From the NCBI RefSeq assembly GCF_039536245.1, contig NZ_BAAAYN010000048.1, positions 1-52,467 of the forward strand: DNA of 52,467 nt. Direction: 5' to 3'. The position numbers and the translations under genes were made by a program. Within the stretch, counting starts at the first letter, position 1; every line of letters begins with the position of its first letter. Shown here in pieces: positions 43,343-51,804 of the stretch. The stretch is from Cryptosporangium minutisporangium (lineage in GTDB: Bacteria; Actinomycetota; Actinomycetes; Mycobacteriales; Cryptosporangiaceae). The notes below the pieces were generated by a model, which did no database searches, was not told where the DNA came from, and was given only the letters and a program-made list of their open reading frames with translations.

Positions 43343-44101
43343 TCAGCCGATCAGCAGTGCTTTGGGCAGCTCAGGGTTGCCCTCCACGGTCAGCACCGAG
43401 AGCGGCACCCGGCTCCAGAGCGCGAGGATGAGGTCGCTGGCCGTGCCGCTCATCGCGGTTTGGGCGTGCGGCGGGTCGTCGAACACCGTCCCGGTGTCGA
43501 GTAGCGACATGCCGGCGCCGCGCAGCCGTACCGCCCAGTGCGCGTCCGCGTCGGTGCTGCGCAGCGTCACGACCCCGCGGAGGTTCTCCGGCCCGGCGCG
43601 GTGTCCGGCCGGGAGAAAGGTGTCGAGCGCCTCGTCGACGCCGTCCACCGCCAGCCGTGTCTCGATCGGTTCGGTCAGCGCCGCACCTGCCGCCAGCTCG
43701 GCGTCCCAGCGGTGCACCGCGGTTTCGTGTGCCATCCGGCGGAACCAGAACTTCGCGACCGGTTCCTGGATGGACCAGTTCCACGCCGGGGCGGCCGGGT
43801 CCGTGGACTCCAACGCGGCGACGATCGTTCGGAACGACTCGTCCCACCACTCGATCACGGCGGGGCCGGTCGGCGCTGCCGGCTCGTCTTCGTCCGGCGG
43901 GGTGGACACGCCGCGAACGAGGTGGGCAGCGTGGAACCGGTAGACCTCGCCGACGTGGGCGACGAGCTGCTCCACGTTCCACTCCGGACAGGAGGGCACC
44001 GGTGCGGCGAGCGTCTCGGGCGTCACCGCCGCGCGGAAAGCGGCGCCCTCGCGCCGCAGACTGTCCAGCCAGAACTCCGCCGTCAAGCGGTGCTCGCTCA
44101 T
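43343..44101 (-). CDS. Maleylpyruvate isomerase-like mycothiol-dependent enzyme (DinB fold)
   Basis: 252 aa. The N-terminal metal-binding helix bundle has SCPEWNVEQLVAHVGE and FRRMAHETAVHRWDAELAAG, giving the three-His type metal site. The C-terminal SCP2-like part has SDLILALWSRVP. Such proteins use mycothiol as cofactor or transferase substrate, consistent with mshA and mshD here. Substrate unknown. ATG 44101. Confidence 0.85.
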   Translation of the reverse strand: MSEHRLTAEFWLDSLRREGAAFRAAVTPETLAAPVPSCPEWNVEQLVAHVGEVYRFHAAHLVRGVSTPPDEDEPAAPTGPAVIEWWDESFRTIVAALESTDPAAPAWNWSIQEPVAKFWFRRMAHETAVHRWDAELAAGAALTEPIETRLAVDGVDEALDTFLPAGHRAGPENLRGVVTLRSTDADAHWAVRLRGAGMSLLDTGTVFDDPPHAQTAMSGTASDLILALWSRVPLSVLTVEGNPELPKALLIG

Positions 44102-44318
44102 GGGTCGCGTCCTGTCGTGGTGGGGGCCGACGGCCCCGCGATCGATCAACGTCGCCGGGTACACCCGCGGTGCTCGTCCACCAGCCTATGGGGTCCGACG
44201 CTCGGCGGCGCGCGGACGGTCCCCGACGGGTGACGACGTCGGCACGGAGAGCGGTGTACGGCACGTGGGCACCGCTCCGATACCCCGGGCGGGCCGTCGG
44301 CAACCCGGCGTCGCGCCG

Positions 44319-44324
44319 TATCGT
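44319..44324 (+). promoter_or_regulatory. -10 box (TATCGT) for a leaderless murB transcript
   Basis: TATCGT is 7 nt before GTG 44332, with no Shine-Dalgarno between them. Confidence 0.4.
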
Positions 44325-44331
44325 TCGCTGC

Positions 44332-45381
44332 GTGAGCGACGCTTCCCTGGCGCCCCTGACCACGCTCGGTCTCGGCGGTCCGGCGGCCACTCTGGTCACC
44401 GCCGCCGACGCGTCCGAGATCGTCGAGGCGGTGCGATTGGCCGACGCCACCGGCCAGCCGCTCCTGGTGCTGGCCGGCGGCAGCAATGTCGTGGTCGCTG
44501 ACCAGGGTTTCCGGGGCACGGTGGTGCTCGTGCGCTCCGGCGGGGTGGTGGCCTCCCGCCGCGGCGACGCGATCGAAGCCACCGTGCAGGCGGGCCACGA
44601 CTGGGACGCGCTGGTCGCGGAGGCCGTCGCGGAGGGCTGGTCGGGGCTGGAGTGCCTGTCCGGCATCCCGGGCTCCACCGGAGCGACGCCGATCCAGAAC
44701 GTCGGCGCCTACGGGGCCGAGGTCGCCGAGACACTCATCGACGTGACCGTCTACGACCGGGTCGCCGACCAGGTCGTGCAGCTCTCGGCGGCCGAGTGCG
44801 GCTTCGGCTACCGGCACTCGACGTTCAAGGAGACCGACCGGTACGTCGTGCTGTCGGTGCGCTTCCGGCTCACCCCGCAGCGCGAGTCGCAGCCGCTCCG
44901 CTACGGCGAGCTCACCAGGGTGCTGGGAGTGCCCGCGGGCGGTACTGCCCCGCTCGGCGACGTCCGGGACGCGGTGCTGGCGTTGCGTCGGGGCAAGGGC
45001 ATGGTGCTGGACCCGGACGACCCGGACACCCGGAGCGTGGGGTCGTTCTTCACCAACCCGGTGCTCGACCCGGCCGTCTTCGCGGAGCTGGAAGCGCGGC
45101 TTCCGGAGGCGCCGCCGCGGTGGGAGGGCGCCGACGGGCGGGTGAAGACGTCCGCGGCCTGGCTCATCGAGCGCGCCGGCTTCCGCCGCGGATACGGACG
45201 CGACGGGGTAGCGATCTCGACCAAGCACACGCTCGCGCTGACGAACCGTGGCGACGGAACGACGGCGGCGCTGCTGTCGCTCGCCGAGGAGATCGTCGCC
45301 GGGGTGCGGGACGCGTTCGGCGTGACGCTCGTCCCGGAACCCCGCCTGGTAGGCGTGGACTTCTCGTCCGTGCCCGCCTGA
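44332..45381 (+). CDS. murB: UDP-N-acetylenolpyruvoylglucosamine reductase
   Basis: 349 aa flavoenzyme. FAD-binding LVLAGGSNVVVADQGF and LSGIPGSTGATPIQNVGAYG; catalytic residues in GFGYRHSTFK (Arg), SVGSFFTNP (Ser) and the C-terminal acidic residue region near LVPEPRLVG. It makes UDP-MurNAc for peptidoglycan. The frame is open far upstream (43657) but that part is antisense to the isomerase-like gene. Confidence 0.95.
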   Translation: MSDASLAPLTTLGLGGPAATLVTAADASEIVEAVRLADATGQPLLVLAGGSNVVVADQGFRGTVVLVRSGGVVASRRGDAIEATVQAGHDWDALVAEAVAEGWSGLECLSGIPGSTGATPIQNVGAYGAEVAETLIDVTVYDRVADQVVQLSAAECGFGYRHSTFKETDRYVVLSVRFRLTPQRESQPLRYGELTRVLGVPAGGTAPLGDVRDAVLALRRGKGMVLDPDDPDTRSVGSFFTNPVLDPAVFAELEARLPEAPPRWEGADGRVKTSAAWLIERAGFRRGYGRDGVAISTKHTLALTNRGDGTTAALLSLAEEIVAGVRDAFGVTLVPEPRLVGVDFSSVPA

Positions 45382-45397
45382 GCACCGACCGCCCGCC

Positions 45398-45461
45398 GCG
45401 GGGGCGGTTTTTCGGGAAGAGCGCCCGTCCCGCGCCGCCGCGGGGCGGATTTTCGGGAAGA
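45398..45461. repeat. R3 repeat cluster (two units) at convergent gene ends
   Basis: GGGCGGTTTTTCGGGAAGA (to 45420) and GGGGCGGATTTTCGGGAAGA (to 45461). Same family as 39788-39898 but in the opposite orientation. Located between murB (plus) and the methyltransferase gene (minus). Confidence 0.65.
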
Positions 45462-45471
45462 TTGCCAACGC

Positions 45472-45519
45472 GGCGGGCGGCCGGTGTGGCGGGCGGCCGG
45501 TGTGGCGGGCGGCCGTGTG
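45472..45519 (+). repeat. 16-bp tandem repeat, about three units
   Basis: GGCGGGCGGCCGGTGT repeated twice exactly, with a third variant unit. In the gap between convergent genes; no coding function seen. Confidence 0.75.
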
Positions 45520-45579
45520 CGGTGGTGCCCTTCCGGGCGGGTGTCGTGGGAGGCCAGAGGCGGCGCAGGGCGAACCGCG

Positions 45580-46383
45580 TCACCTCGGGGCTACGGCGCC
45601 CCAGGGGAACGTGACCTCGCCCAGGCGCCAGCGGCGGCGGTCACCCAGCACCGGCCAGCCGTCCGCAGCGAGCCGGGACACCGCGTCGACCCAGCGTTGC
45701 CGAGGCCCGAACGGTGCGATCGCGGCGGCGGCGTCCCAGGCCGCGTCGAACGCGGTGAGCAGCTCGTGCACGCGCTCGCCCGGCACGTTCCGGTGGATCA
45801 GCGCCTTCGGTAGCCGCTCGGCGAGCGTCGAGGGGCGGTCCAGCGAGGCCACCCGCACCGCGAACGTCAGCGTCCGTGGACCCTCCGGCCCGAGCGCGAC
45901 CCACCCGCCGATCCGGCCCAGCTCGTCGCAGGTCCCGTCGACGAACAGCCCGTCCGGCGCCAGCCCTCCGCACACCGTCCGCCAGGCGTCGGCCGCGGCG
46001 GCCTCCTCGTACTGCCGGAGCACGTTCGCCGCGCGCACCACCGTCGGGCGCAACCCGGCCAGTTCGAACCCGCCGCGCCGGAACGTCAGCGTGGGCGGAT
46101 CGGCGGCCTCGGCGGCGGCGGCCACTCGCTCGGCGTCCAGCTCGAGCCCGACGACCCGGACGTCCGGACAGACCGACCGGAGCCGGGTGTAGAGCTCCAC
46201 GGTCGTGACCGGCGACGACCCGTACCCGAGGTCGACGACCAGCGGCGAACCCCGCAGCAGGGGAGCCTGCGTCGCGACCAGCCACCGGTCCATCCGGCGC
46301 AGTCGGTTGGGGTTGGTGGTGCCGCGGGTGGGCAACCCGAGCGCGCGAGCCCGGCCCGCGGCAAGCCGCGGCCGGCGCTTCAT
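45580..46383 (-). CDS. SAM-dependent methyltransferase-like protein
   Basis: 267 aa. Class I fold: VVDLGYGSSPVTTVEL (motif I), VVGLELDAERVAAA (motif II), VRAANVLRQYEEAAAADAW, then DGLFVDGTCDELGRIG. Basic N-terminus with TNPNRLRRMDRWL. The substrate cannot be inferred. The ATG overlaps the SDR stop codon (ATGA), so it is translated after the SDR gene. Confidence 0.78.
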   Translation of the reverse strand: MKRRPRLAAGRARALGLPTRGTTNPNRLRRMDRWLVATQAPLLRGSPLVVDLGYGSSPVTTVELYTRLRSVCPDVRVVGLELDAERVAAAAEAADPPTLTFRRGGFELAGLRPTVVRAANVLRQYEEAAAADAWRTVCGGLAPDGLFVDGTCDELGRIGGWVALGPEGPRTLTFAVRVASLDRPSTLAERLPKALIHRNVPGERVHELLTAFDAAWDAAAAIAPFGPRQRWVDAVSRLAADGWPVLGDRRRWRLGEVTFPWGAVAPR

Positions 46384-47138
46384 GTGGTCCGGTGCACCTT
46401 GTGGTTCGCGGCCTGCGCGATCGGTCGGACGACGAGCAGGTCGATGTCGACGTGCGGCGGGCGGGTCACGGTCCAGGCGACGCAGTCCGCGATGTCGTCG
46501 GCGGTCAGCGGCTCGGCCACACCCTCGTAGACCTTCTCGGCGCGGGCCTGGTCACCGTCGAAGCGGACCAGCGCGAACTCGTCGGTCTTCACCATGCCGG
46601 GTGCGATTTCGGTCACCCGGATCGGCCGCCCGTTGAGCTCGAGCCGCAGCGTCTGGGCGAACGCGTTGATCGCGTGCTTGGCGCCGGTGTACCCGGCGCC
46701 CCCCTCGTAGACGCCGTGCCCCGCGGTGGACGACATCAGTACGACGTGCCCGGCGCCCGACGCCTCCAGCGCCGGCAGCAGCGCCCGGGTGACCCGCAGC
46801 GTGCCGAGCACGTTGACCTCGTACATCCACTGCCAGTCGGCGACGTCCGCGAACTCGATCGGGTCCTGGCCCTTCGCCCCGCCAGCGTTGTTGACCAGCA
46901 CGTTCACCGGCCCGGGCAGCGCGGCGACGGCATCTGCGAACGCGGCCACCGACGCGTCGTCGGTCACGTCCAGCGGCAACGGGACGCCGTCGATCTCAGC
47001 AGCCAGCTCGACCAGCCGATCGGTACGACGGGCGCCCAGCGCCACCTGGAATCCCTCGGCGGCCAACCGCCGTGCGCTCGCTGCTCCGATGCCGCTGCTG
47101 GCGCCGGTGACCACTGCGACCGGCCTGGGGGTGTTCAT
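46380..47138 (-). CDS. Short-chain dehydrogenase/reductase
   Basis: 252 aa. Cofactor motif TGASSGIG, NNAG, catalytic Ser in LMSSTAG, and Tyr-x3-Lys in YTGAKHA, followed by APGMVKTDEF. Classical SDR. Between murB and mshA, like Rv0484c. ATG 47138 has AGGA at good distance; GTG 47144 is less well spaced. Confidence 0.9.
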   Translation of the reverse strand: MNTPRPVAVVTGASSGIGAASARRLAAEGFQVALGARRTDRLVELAAEIDGVPLPLDVTDDASVAAFADAVAALPGPVNVLVNNAGGAKGQDPIEFADVADWQWMYEVNVLGTLRVTRALLPALEASGAGHVVLMSSTAGHGVYEGGAGYTGAKHAINAFAQTLRLELNGRPIRVTEIAPGMVKTDEFALVRFDGDQARAEKVYEGVAEPLTADDIADCVAWTVTRPPHVDIDLLVVRPIAQAANHKVHRTT

Positions 47139-47305
47139 GCGCACGATCCTGCCGCATGCCGTGGCTCACTCCGAAGACCGAGTGCCGCTGGTCACGACGG
47201 TGGGCGGAAGATACTTGAAGACGAGAGTGTTACGTAAGGTCGGGTCGCGGGGAAGACCGACGAAGTCTTGCTGCAGAGGTCGTACCTCGTCGAGGGGAGT
47301 CTCGG

Positions 47306-48613
47306 GTGCCGTTCTCCACCCGCCGTCGCCGGCCGGACGGTAGGGAGTTGCCGCGACGAGTCGCGACGATCACGCTCCATACCTCTCCGCTAGATCAGCC
47401 AGGAACGGGCGACGCAGGTGGACTGAACGTCTACGTGGCCGAGGTCTCGCGACGTCTGGCCACGGCCGGCGTCCAGGTCGAGATCTTCACCCGGGCCACG
47501 TCCTCGGAGCTGCCGCCGATCGTCGAGATGGCACCCGGGGTGCTGGTGCGGCACGTGCCCGCAGGCCCGTACGAGGGGTTGGGGCGCGACGAGCTGCCCG
47601 GCCAGCTCTGCACGTTCTCCGGCGCGGTGCTCGAAGCCGAGGCCCACCACGAGCCCGGCTGGTACGACCTCGTGCACTCCCATTACTGGCTCTCCGGTCA
47701 GGTCGGCAGCCTTGCCCGGATGCGCTGGGGCGTGCCGCTGGTGCACTCCGCGCACACGCTCGCGAAGGTGAAGAACGCGGCGCTCGCGGACGGCGACAAG
47801 CCCGAGCCGGCCAGCCGCGTCTTCGGTGAGGAGCAGGTCGTCTCGGACGCCGACCTGCTGGTCGCGAACACGCCGGCCGAGGCCCGTCAGCTGATCGACC
47901 TCTACGGTGCCGACACCGACCGGGTGGCCACCGTGGCGCCCGGCGTCGACCTGGGCCGCTTCCGTCCCGGTGACCAACGCGTCGCCCGGCGTCGCTTCGG
48001 GCTGCCCGAGGACAACACCGTGCTGCTGTTCGTCGGGCGGATCCAGCCGTTGAAAGCACCGGACATCCTGGTGCGGGCCGCGGCCGAGCTGGTCGCGCTC
48101 TACCCGGCGCTGCGGAGCTCGCTGACCGTGGTGGTGTGCGGTGGTGCGAGTGGTAACGGCATGGGGGAGCCCGCGGCGCTGCGTCGGCTGGCGGCTGCGC
48201 TCGGCGTCACCGACCTGGTGCGCTTCCTCGATCCGCTGCCGCCGGACGAACTCGGCCGGCTCTATCGCGCCGCGGACGTGACGGTCGTACCGAGCCACAA
48301 CGAGTCTTTCGGATTGGTGGCGGTGGAGTCGCAGGCGTGCGGCACACCCGTGGTGGCCGCGGCGGTCGGTGGTTTACGAACCGCGGTCGCGGACGGGGTC
48401 TCCGGGGTACTGGTGGACTCGCACGATCCGAGCGACTACGCCCGGGTACTCGGCCGGCTGATCGCCGAGCCGCGGTACCGGGCGGCGCTCGGTCGAGGCG
48501 GGGTGCGGCATGCTGCGCGGTTCTCGTGGCAGCGCACTGCCGACGGACTTCTGGACGGGTACCGTGCCGCAATGCGCCAGCGTCAGGGTGATCTGACCGT
48601 CGCCGGCGTCTGA
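47306..48613 (+). CDS. mshA: D-inositol-3-phosphate glycosyltransferase (mycothiol step 1)
   Basis: 435 aa GT-B, family GT4. [19 protein letters not shown] at the N-terminus, [25 protein letters not shown] and the E-x7-E motif in ESFGLVAVE. It joins GlcNAc from UDP-GlcNAc to inositol 3-phosphate. The upstream 47139-47305 region is the divergent promoter and contains the palindrome TTACGTAA. GAGGGGAG precedes GTG 47306. Confidence 0.94.
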   Translation: MPFSTRRRRPDGRELPRRVATITLHTSPLDQPGTGDAGGLNVYVAEVSRRLATAGVQVEIFTRATSSELPPIVEMAPGVLVRHVPAGPYEGLGRDELPGQLCTFSGAVLEAEAHHEPGWYDLVHSHYWLSGQVGSLARMRWGVPLVHSAHTLAKVKNAALADGDKPEPASRVFGEEQVVSDADLLVANTPAEARQLIDLYGADTDRVATVAPGVDLGRFRPGDQRVARRRFGLPEDNTVLLFVGRIQPLKAPDILVRAAAELVALYPALRSSLTVVVCGGASGNGMGEPAALRRLAAALGVTDLVRFLDPLPPDELGRLYRAADVTVVPSHNESFGLVAVESQACGTPVVAAAVGGLRTAVADGVSGVLVDSHDPSDYARVLGRLIAEPRYRAALGRGGVRHAARFSWQRTADGLLDGYRAAMRQRQGDLTVAGV

Positions 48614-48630
48614 TCGTTGGGAGGGGTTTC

Positions 48631-49155
48631 GTGGCGACGAAGGACGAGTTGAGCGCGCTGGCCGAGGAGTTCCTCAAGGAGCGGGACGCCGAGTACGAGC
48701 GGACGCCCGGCGGCGGCTTCGTCGTCACGTTGCCCGGGACGCGGAAGCAGAAGACGCTCGCCAACCTGACGATCGGCGATCACTCGCTGCGGGTCGAGGC
48801 CTTCGTCATGCGGCACCCGGACGAGAACCGGGAAGAGTTGCACGCCTGGATGCTGACTCGGAACGCGCGGATGTACGGGGTGTCGTTCAGCATCGACAAG
48901 GCCGGTGACGTGTACCTCACCGGGCGGCTGCCGCTGTCCTCCGTGACGCCGGACGAACTCGACCGGATCCTCGGCGCGGTGCTCGAGTACTCCGACGGGA
49001 GCTTCAACACGATGCTCGAGATCGGCTTCCCGACGGCGATCCGCCGGGAGTGGGCCTGGCGGGTGAAGCGCGGCGAGTCCCTCGCCAACCTCCAAGCTTT
49101 CGCCGATTGGGCGGGATCCGATGCGCCGGCGGACCGTCCCGCCGCCGAGGACTGA
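48631..49155 (+). CDS. YbjN domain-containing protein
   Basis: 174 aa. Pattern ELSALAEEFLKERD, LRVEAFVMRHPDENREELHAWML, SIDKAGDVYLTGRLP and MLEIGFPTAIRREWAWR. YbjN proteins are thought to be chaperone-like and modulate stress responses; the gene is conserved next to mshA (Rv0487). GTG 48631 with GGGAGGGG. Confidence 0.85.
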   Translation: MATKDELSALAEEFLKERDAEYERTPGGGFVVTLPGTRKQKTLANLTIGDHSLRVEAFVMRHPDENREELHAWMLTRNARMYGVSFSIDKAGDVYLTGRLPLSSVTPDELDRILGAVLEYSDGSFNTMLEIGFPTAIRREWAWRVKRGESLANLQAFADWAGSDAPADRPAAED

Positions 49156-49179
49156 ACGGCGGCGGTAGGTGCGGCCAGT

Positions 49180-49484
49180 GTGGGCGCCCAGATGGTTGTC
49201 GCGCCTTCCGTGCTGGCCTGCGATGGATGCTGCGTTTTCCGTGCCATAGCCCGGACTCGGTGACAACCATTTGCGCCCTCACCCAGAGAGCGCGACAACC
49301 ACGTGCGCCCTCACCCAGAGAGCGCGACAACCATGCGTGCGCTCACCCCGAGAGCGCGACAACCATGTAGGCCCTGGCCCCGAGAAGACGACGGCCGTGT
49401 GCGCGGTCAACCGGAAGCACGGCCACCCCATATGCGGTCACCCGGAGAGCGTGACAGCGACGGGCGCCGCACGGGGGTCCCGTC
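49180..49484 (+). repeat. Degenerate tandem repeat, about seven units of 32 bp, plus one inverted unit
   Basis: Units share GCGCGACAACCATGTGCG and CCTCACCC-type blocks; the GACAACC core recurs at 49262, 49294, 49326, 49358, 49390, about 49421 and 49453. An inverted copy (GATGGTTGTCGCGCC) is at 49191. No spacers and no cas genes. The gap 49156-49797 holds this, R2 copy C and nothing coding. Confidence 0.85.
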
Positions 49485-49515
49485 CCCGGAGCGCCGTCAG
49501 GCGCGTGCTTTGTAT

Positions 49516-49625
49516 GAACCTGGAGCCCGCCGAGGGCGGGGCTGGCAGTCGAGCGCGAGGGCGCCTCGACCTTGGGGTGGTCTAGAGGCCTCGCGCTCGC
49601 CTGCCAGCGTCGTCCTCGGCGGGCC
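49516..49625 (+). repeat. R2 long palindromic repeat, copy C
   Basis: About 110 bp, nearly identical over its length to the reverse complement of copy A. Ends GCCCGCCGAGG and CCTCGGCGGGC are exact complements; compare GTCCAG/CTGGAC at the same place in copy B. Confidence 0.75.
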
Positions 49626-49797
49626 GCGCACTGCATACCCCCAGCAAGGGAGGGTGGGCCGGAACCACGCACGGGCGGGCCGGGGCGTCGCGGCTCGAGG
49701 TCTCGCACGGCGGTTGCGGAAGCGACCGGCGCCCGCCAGGCAGGCGTAGATCAGAAAAGTTGCAGGGCGCAATGATCGAGCAGTAGCGTCCGGAGAC

Positions 49798-51579
49798 GTG
49801 GAGAAAGAGAGCATCCATCGCCGTCGGTGGCTGATTCTCGGCGTGCTGGTGGTCTGCCTGCTCGTCGTGATCCTGGACAACACGATCCTGAACGTGGCCC
49901 TGAAGACCATCCAGGCGGACCTGGGCGCGACCCAGTCGCAGATGGAATGGGCGATCAACTCCTACACGCTGGTCTTCGCCGGGCTGATGTTCAGCGCGGG
50001 CGTCCTCGGTGACCGCTACGGGCGCCGCCGCTTCCTGATCGTCGGCATGATCGTCTTCGGTCTGGCGTCGGTGGCGTCCGCGTTCGCCGAGACTCCCGGC
50101 CAGCTGATCACCACGCGTGCGCTGATGGGCATCGGCGCCGCGCTGGTGCAGCCGCAGACGCTCTCGGTGATCACCAACGTCTTCGACCCGTCCGAACGCG
50201 GCAAGGCGATCGGTATCTGGGCGAGCTTCTCCGGGATCGGCATCGCGATCGGTCCGGTCACCGGCGGGCTGCTGCTGGAGCACTTCTGGTGGGGCTCGGT
50301 CTTCCTGGTCAACGTCCCGTTCGTGCTGGTCGGCGTGGTGGCGATCGCGCTGGTGGTGCCGGAGTCGAAGGACCCGTCGCCCGGCCGGATCGACCCGTTC
50401 GGCGTCCTGCTGTCGATCGCCGGCCTGTCGCTGCTGGTGTACGGCATCATCCACGGCGGCGAGACCACCGAGTGGGGTAGCCCGGCTGTGCTCGTGCCGA
50501 TCGTCGGTGGCATCGCGCTGGTCGGGCTGTTCGTGTTCGTCGAGGCGCGCAGCAGCCATCCGTCGCTGGACGTCAGCCTGTTCAAGAACGCGGCGTTCTC
50601 GGCCGGAGCGGTCAGCATCGGTCTGGTCTTCTTCGCGATGCAAGGCGCCACGTTCTTCCTGGCCTACTTCTGGCAGGCGGTCCGGGACTACTCGCCGCTG
50701 GAAGCCGGGCTGTTGGTCGTGCCGGTCGCGGTCGGGATCGGGCTGGCCGCGCCGCGCTCGGCCGCGATGGCCCAGCGGTTCGGCACGCGGGTCGTCGTGG
50801 CGTTCGGCATGACGCTAGTCGGGCTCGCGCTCGGTGCCTACTCGTTCGTCGGGCGGGACACCCCGATCTGGGCGATCGAGATCATCGTGTTCGCGCTCGG
50901 GTTCGGCATGGGCAACACGATGGCGCCGGCCACCGAGGCGGTCATGTCGGCGGTGCCGAGGGAGAAGGCAGGCGCGGGATCCGCCGTGAACAACACGGTA
51001 CGAATGGTCGGTGGTGCGCTCGGCGTGGCGATCATGGGGTCGCTGCTCTCGGCGTCCTACCGCTCGCACCTCGGCGACGCCGTCGACGTGCTGCCGCCGG
51101 CAGCCCGCGACGACGCGGGGGAGTCGATCGGTGGTGCGCTGGAGGCGGCCGGTCGGTTGGCCGCTTCCGCGCCCTCGTCGGCCGGCGACGCGCTCGCGTT
51201 GGTCGAGGCTGCCAAAGACGCCTTCGTGGACGCCATGCATCTGACCGCCGCCGGCTCGGCAGTGGTGGCGTGGCTCGGGGCGATCGTCGCGATCCTGTTC
51301 CTCCCGAAGCGCCGACGAGTGGTGGCCGGGTCCGCACTGCCCGGTCCCACATCGGGGGCGTCCGCGGCAGGGTCAGGTACCGCGGTGGAGGACGAGAACT
51401 CGACGGTCAGGACGGAGACGGCCGCCGGGGACTCGGAACGTTCGGCGCCGGACGCCGCTGTGGCGGGATCGGAGCCGACCGCCGACTCGGCGGAGGATCC
51501 GGCCGACGATCGGGACGACACCGCTGGGCTGGCAGGCGAGGCCAAAGTTCGAGGTGGGACACCTGGTTCGGTTGCATAA
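49798..51579 (+). CDS. MFS drug efflux transporter, DHA2 (14-helix) type
   Basis: 593 aa. Motif A GVLGDRYGRRRFL, motif C SGIGIAIGPVTGGLL, and N-terminal motif D1 LDNTILNVAL, with fourteen hydrophobic segments. A cytosolic Ala/Asp/Glu/Gly tail of about 80 residues follows the last helix. Exports hydrophobic drugs or metabolites by proton antiport; substrate unknown. GTG 49798, with TAGCGT 8 nt before it. Confidence 0.9.
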   Translation: MEKESIHRRRWLILGVLVVCLLVVILDNTILNVALKTIQADLGATQSQMEWAINSYTLVFAGLMFSAGVLGDRYGRRRFLIVGMIVFGLASVASAFAETPGQLITTRALMGIGAALVQPQTLSVITNVFDPSERGKAIGIWASFSGIGIAIGPVTGGLLLEHFWWGSVFLVNVPFVLVGVVAIALVVPESKDPSPGRIDPFGVLLSIAGLSLLVYGIIHGGETTEWGSPAVLVPIVGGIALVGLFVFVEARSSHPSLDVSLFKNAAFSAGAVSIGLVFFAMQGATFFLAYFWQAVRDYSPLEAGLLVVPVAVGIGLAAPRSAAMAQRFGTRVVVAFGMTLVGLALGAYSFVGRDTPIWAIEIIVFALGFGMGNTMAPATEAVMSAVPREKAGAGSAVNNTVRMVGGALGVAIMGSLLSASYRSHLGDAVDVLPPAARDDAGESIGGALEAAGRLAASAPSSAGDALALVEAAKDAFVDAMHLTAAGSAVVAWLGAIVAILFLPKRRRVVAGSALPGPTSGASAAGSGTAVEDENSTVRTETAAGDSERSAPDAAVAGSEPTADSAEDPADDRDDTAGLAGEAKVRGGTPGSVA

Positions 51580-51804
51580 GATGATGATTTCCGCCTTTTA
51601 GTGGGGATCGAGTGACCGAATCGCGTTCCTGTGAATTCTCTTAAAGGATGCTTAGCTAGTGCCTAAAAGTTTGCTCGGAACACGAGTGATTCGCACTGTT
51701 TTGCGGGCTGGCGGGGCGATTTTGTAGCGGCGCGTGCTGCCTACGATCGCGCTCGACGGGGTAACAGTTGACGGTTGCCCTGTGCCGGTCGAGCAGGGAG
51801 CAGC

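Noticed and set aside
49262-49484. CRISPR array
   Set aside because: Units are contiguous and degenerate with no spacers; no cas genes in the window.
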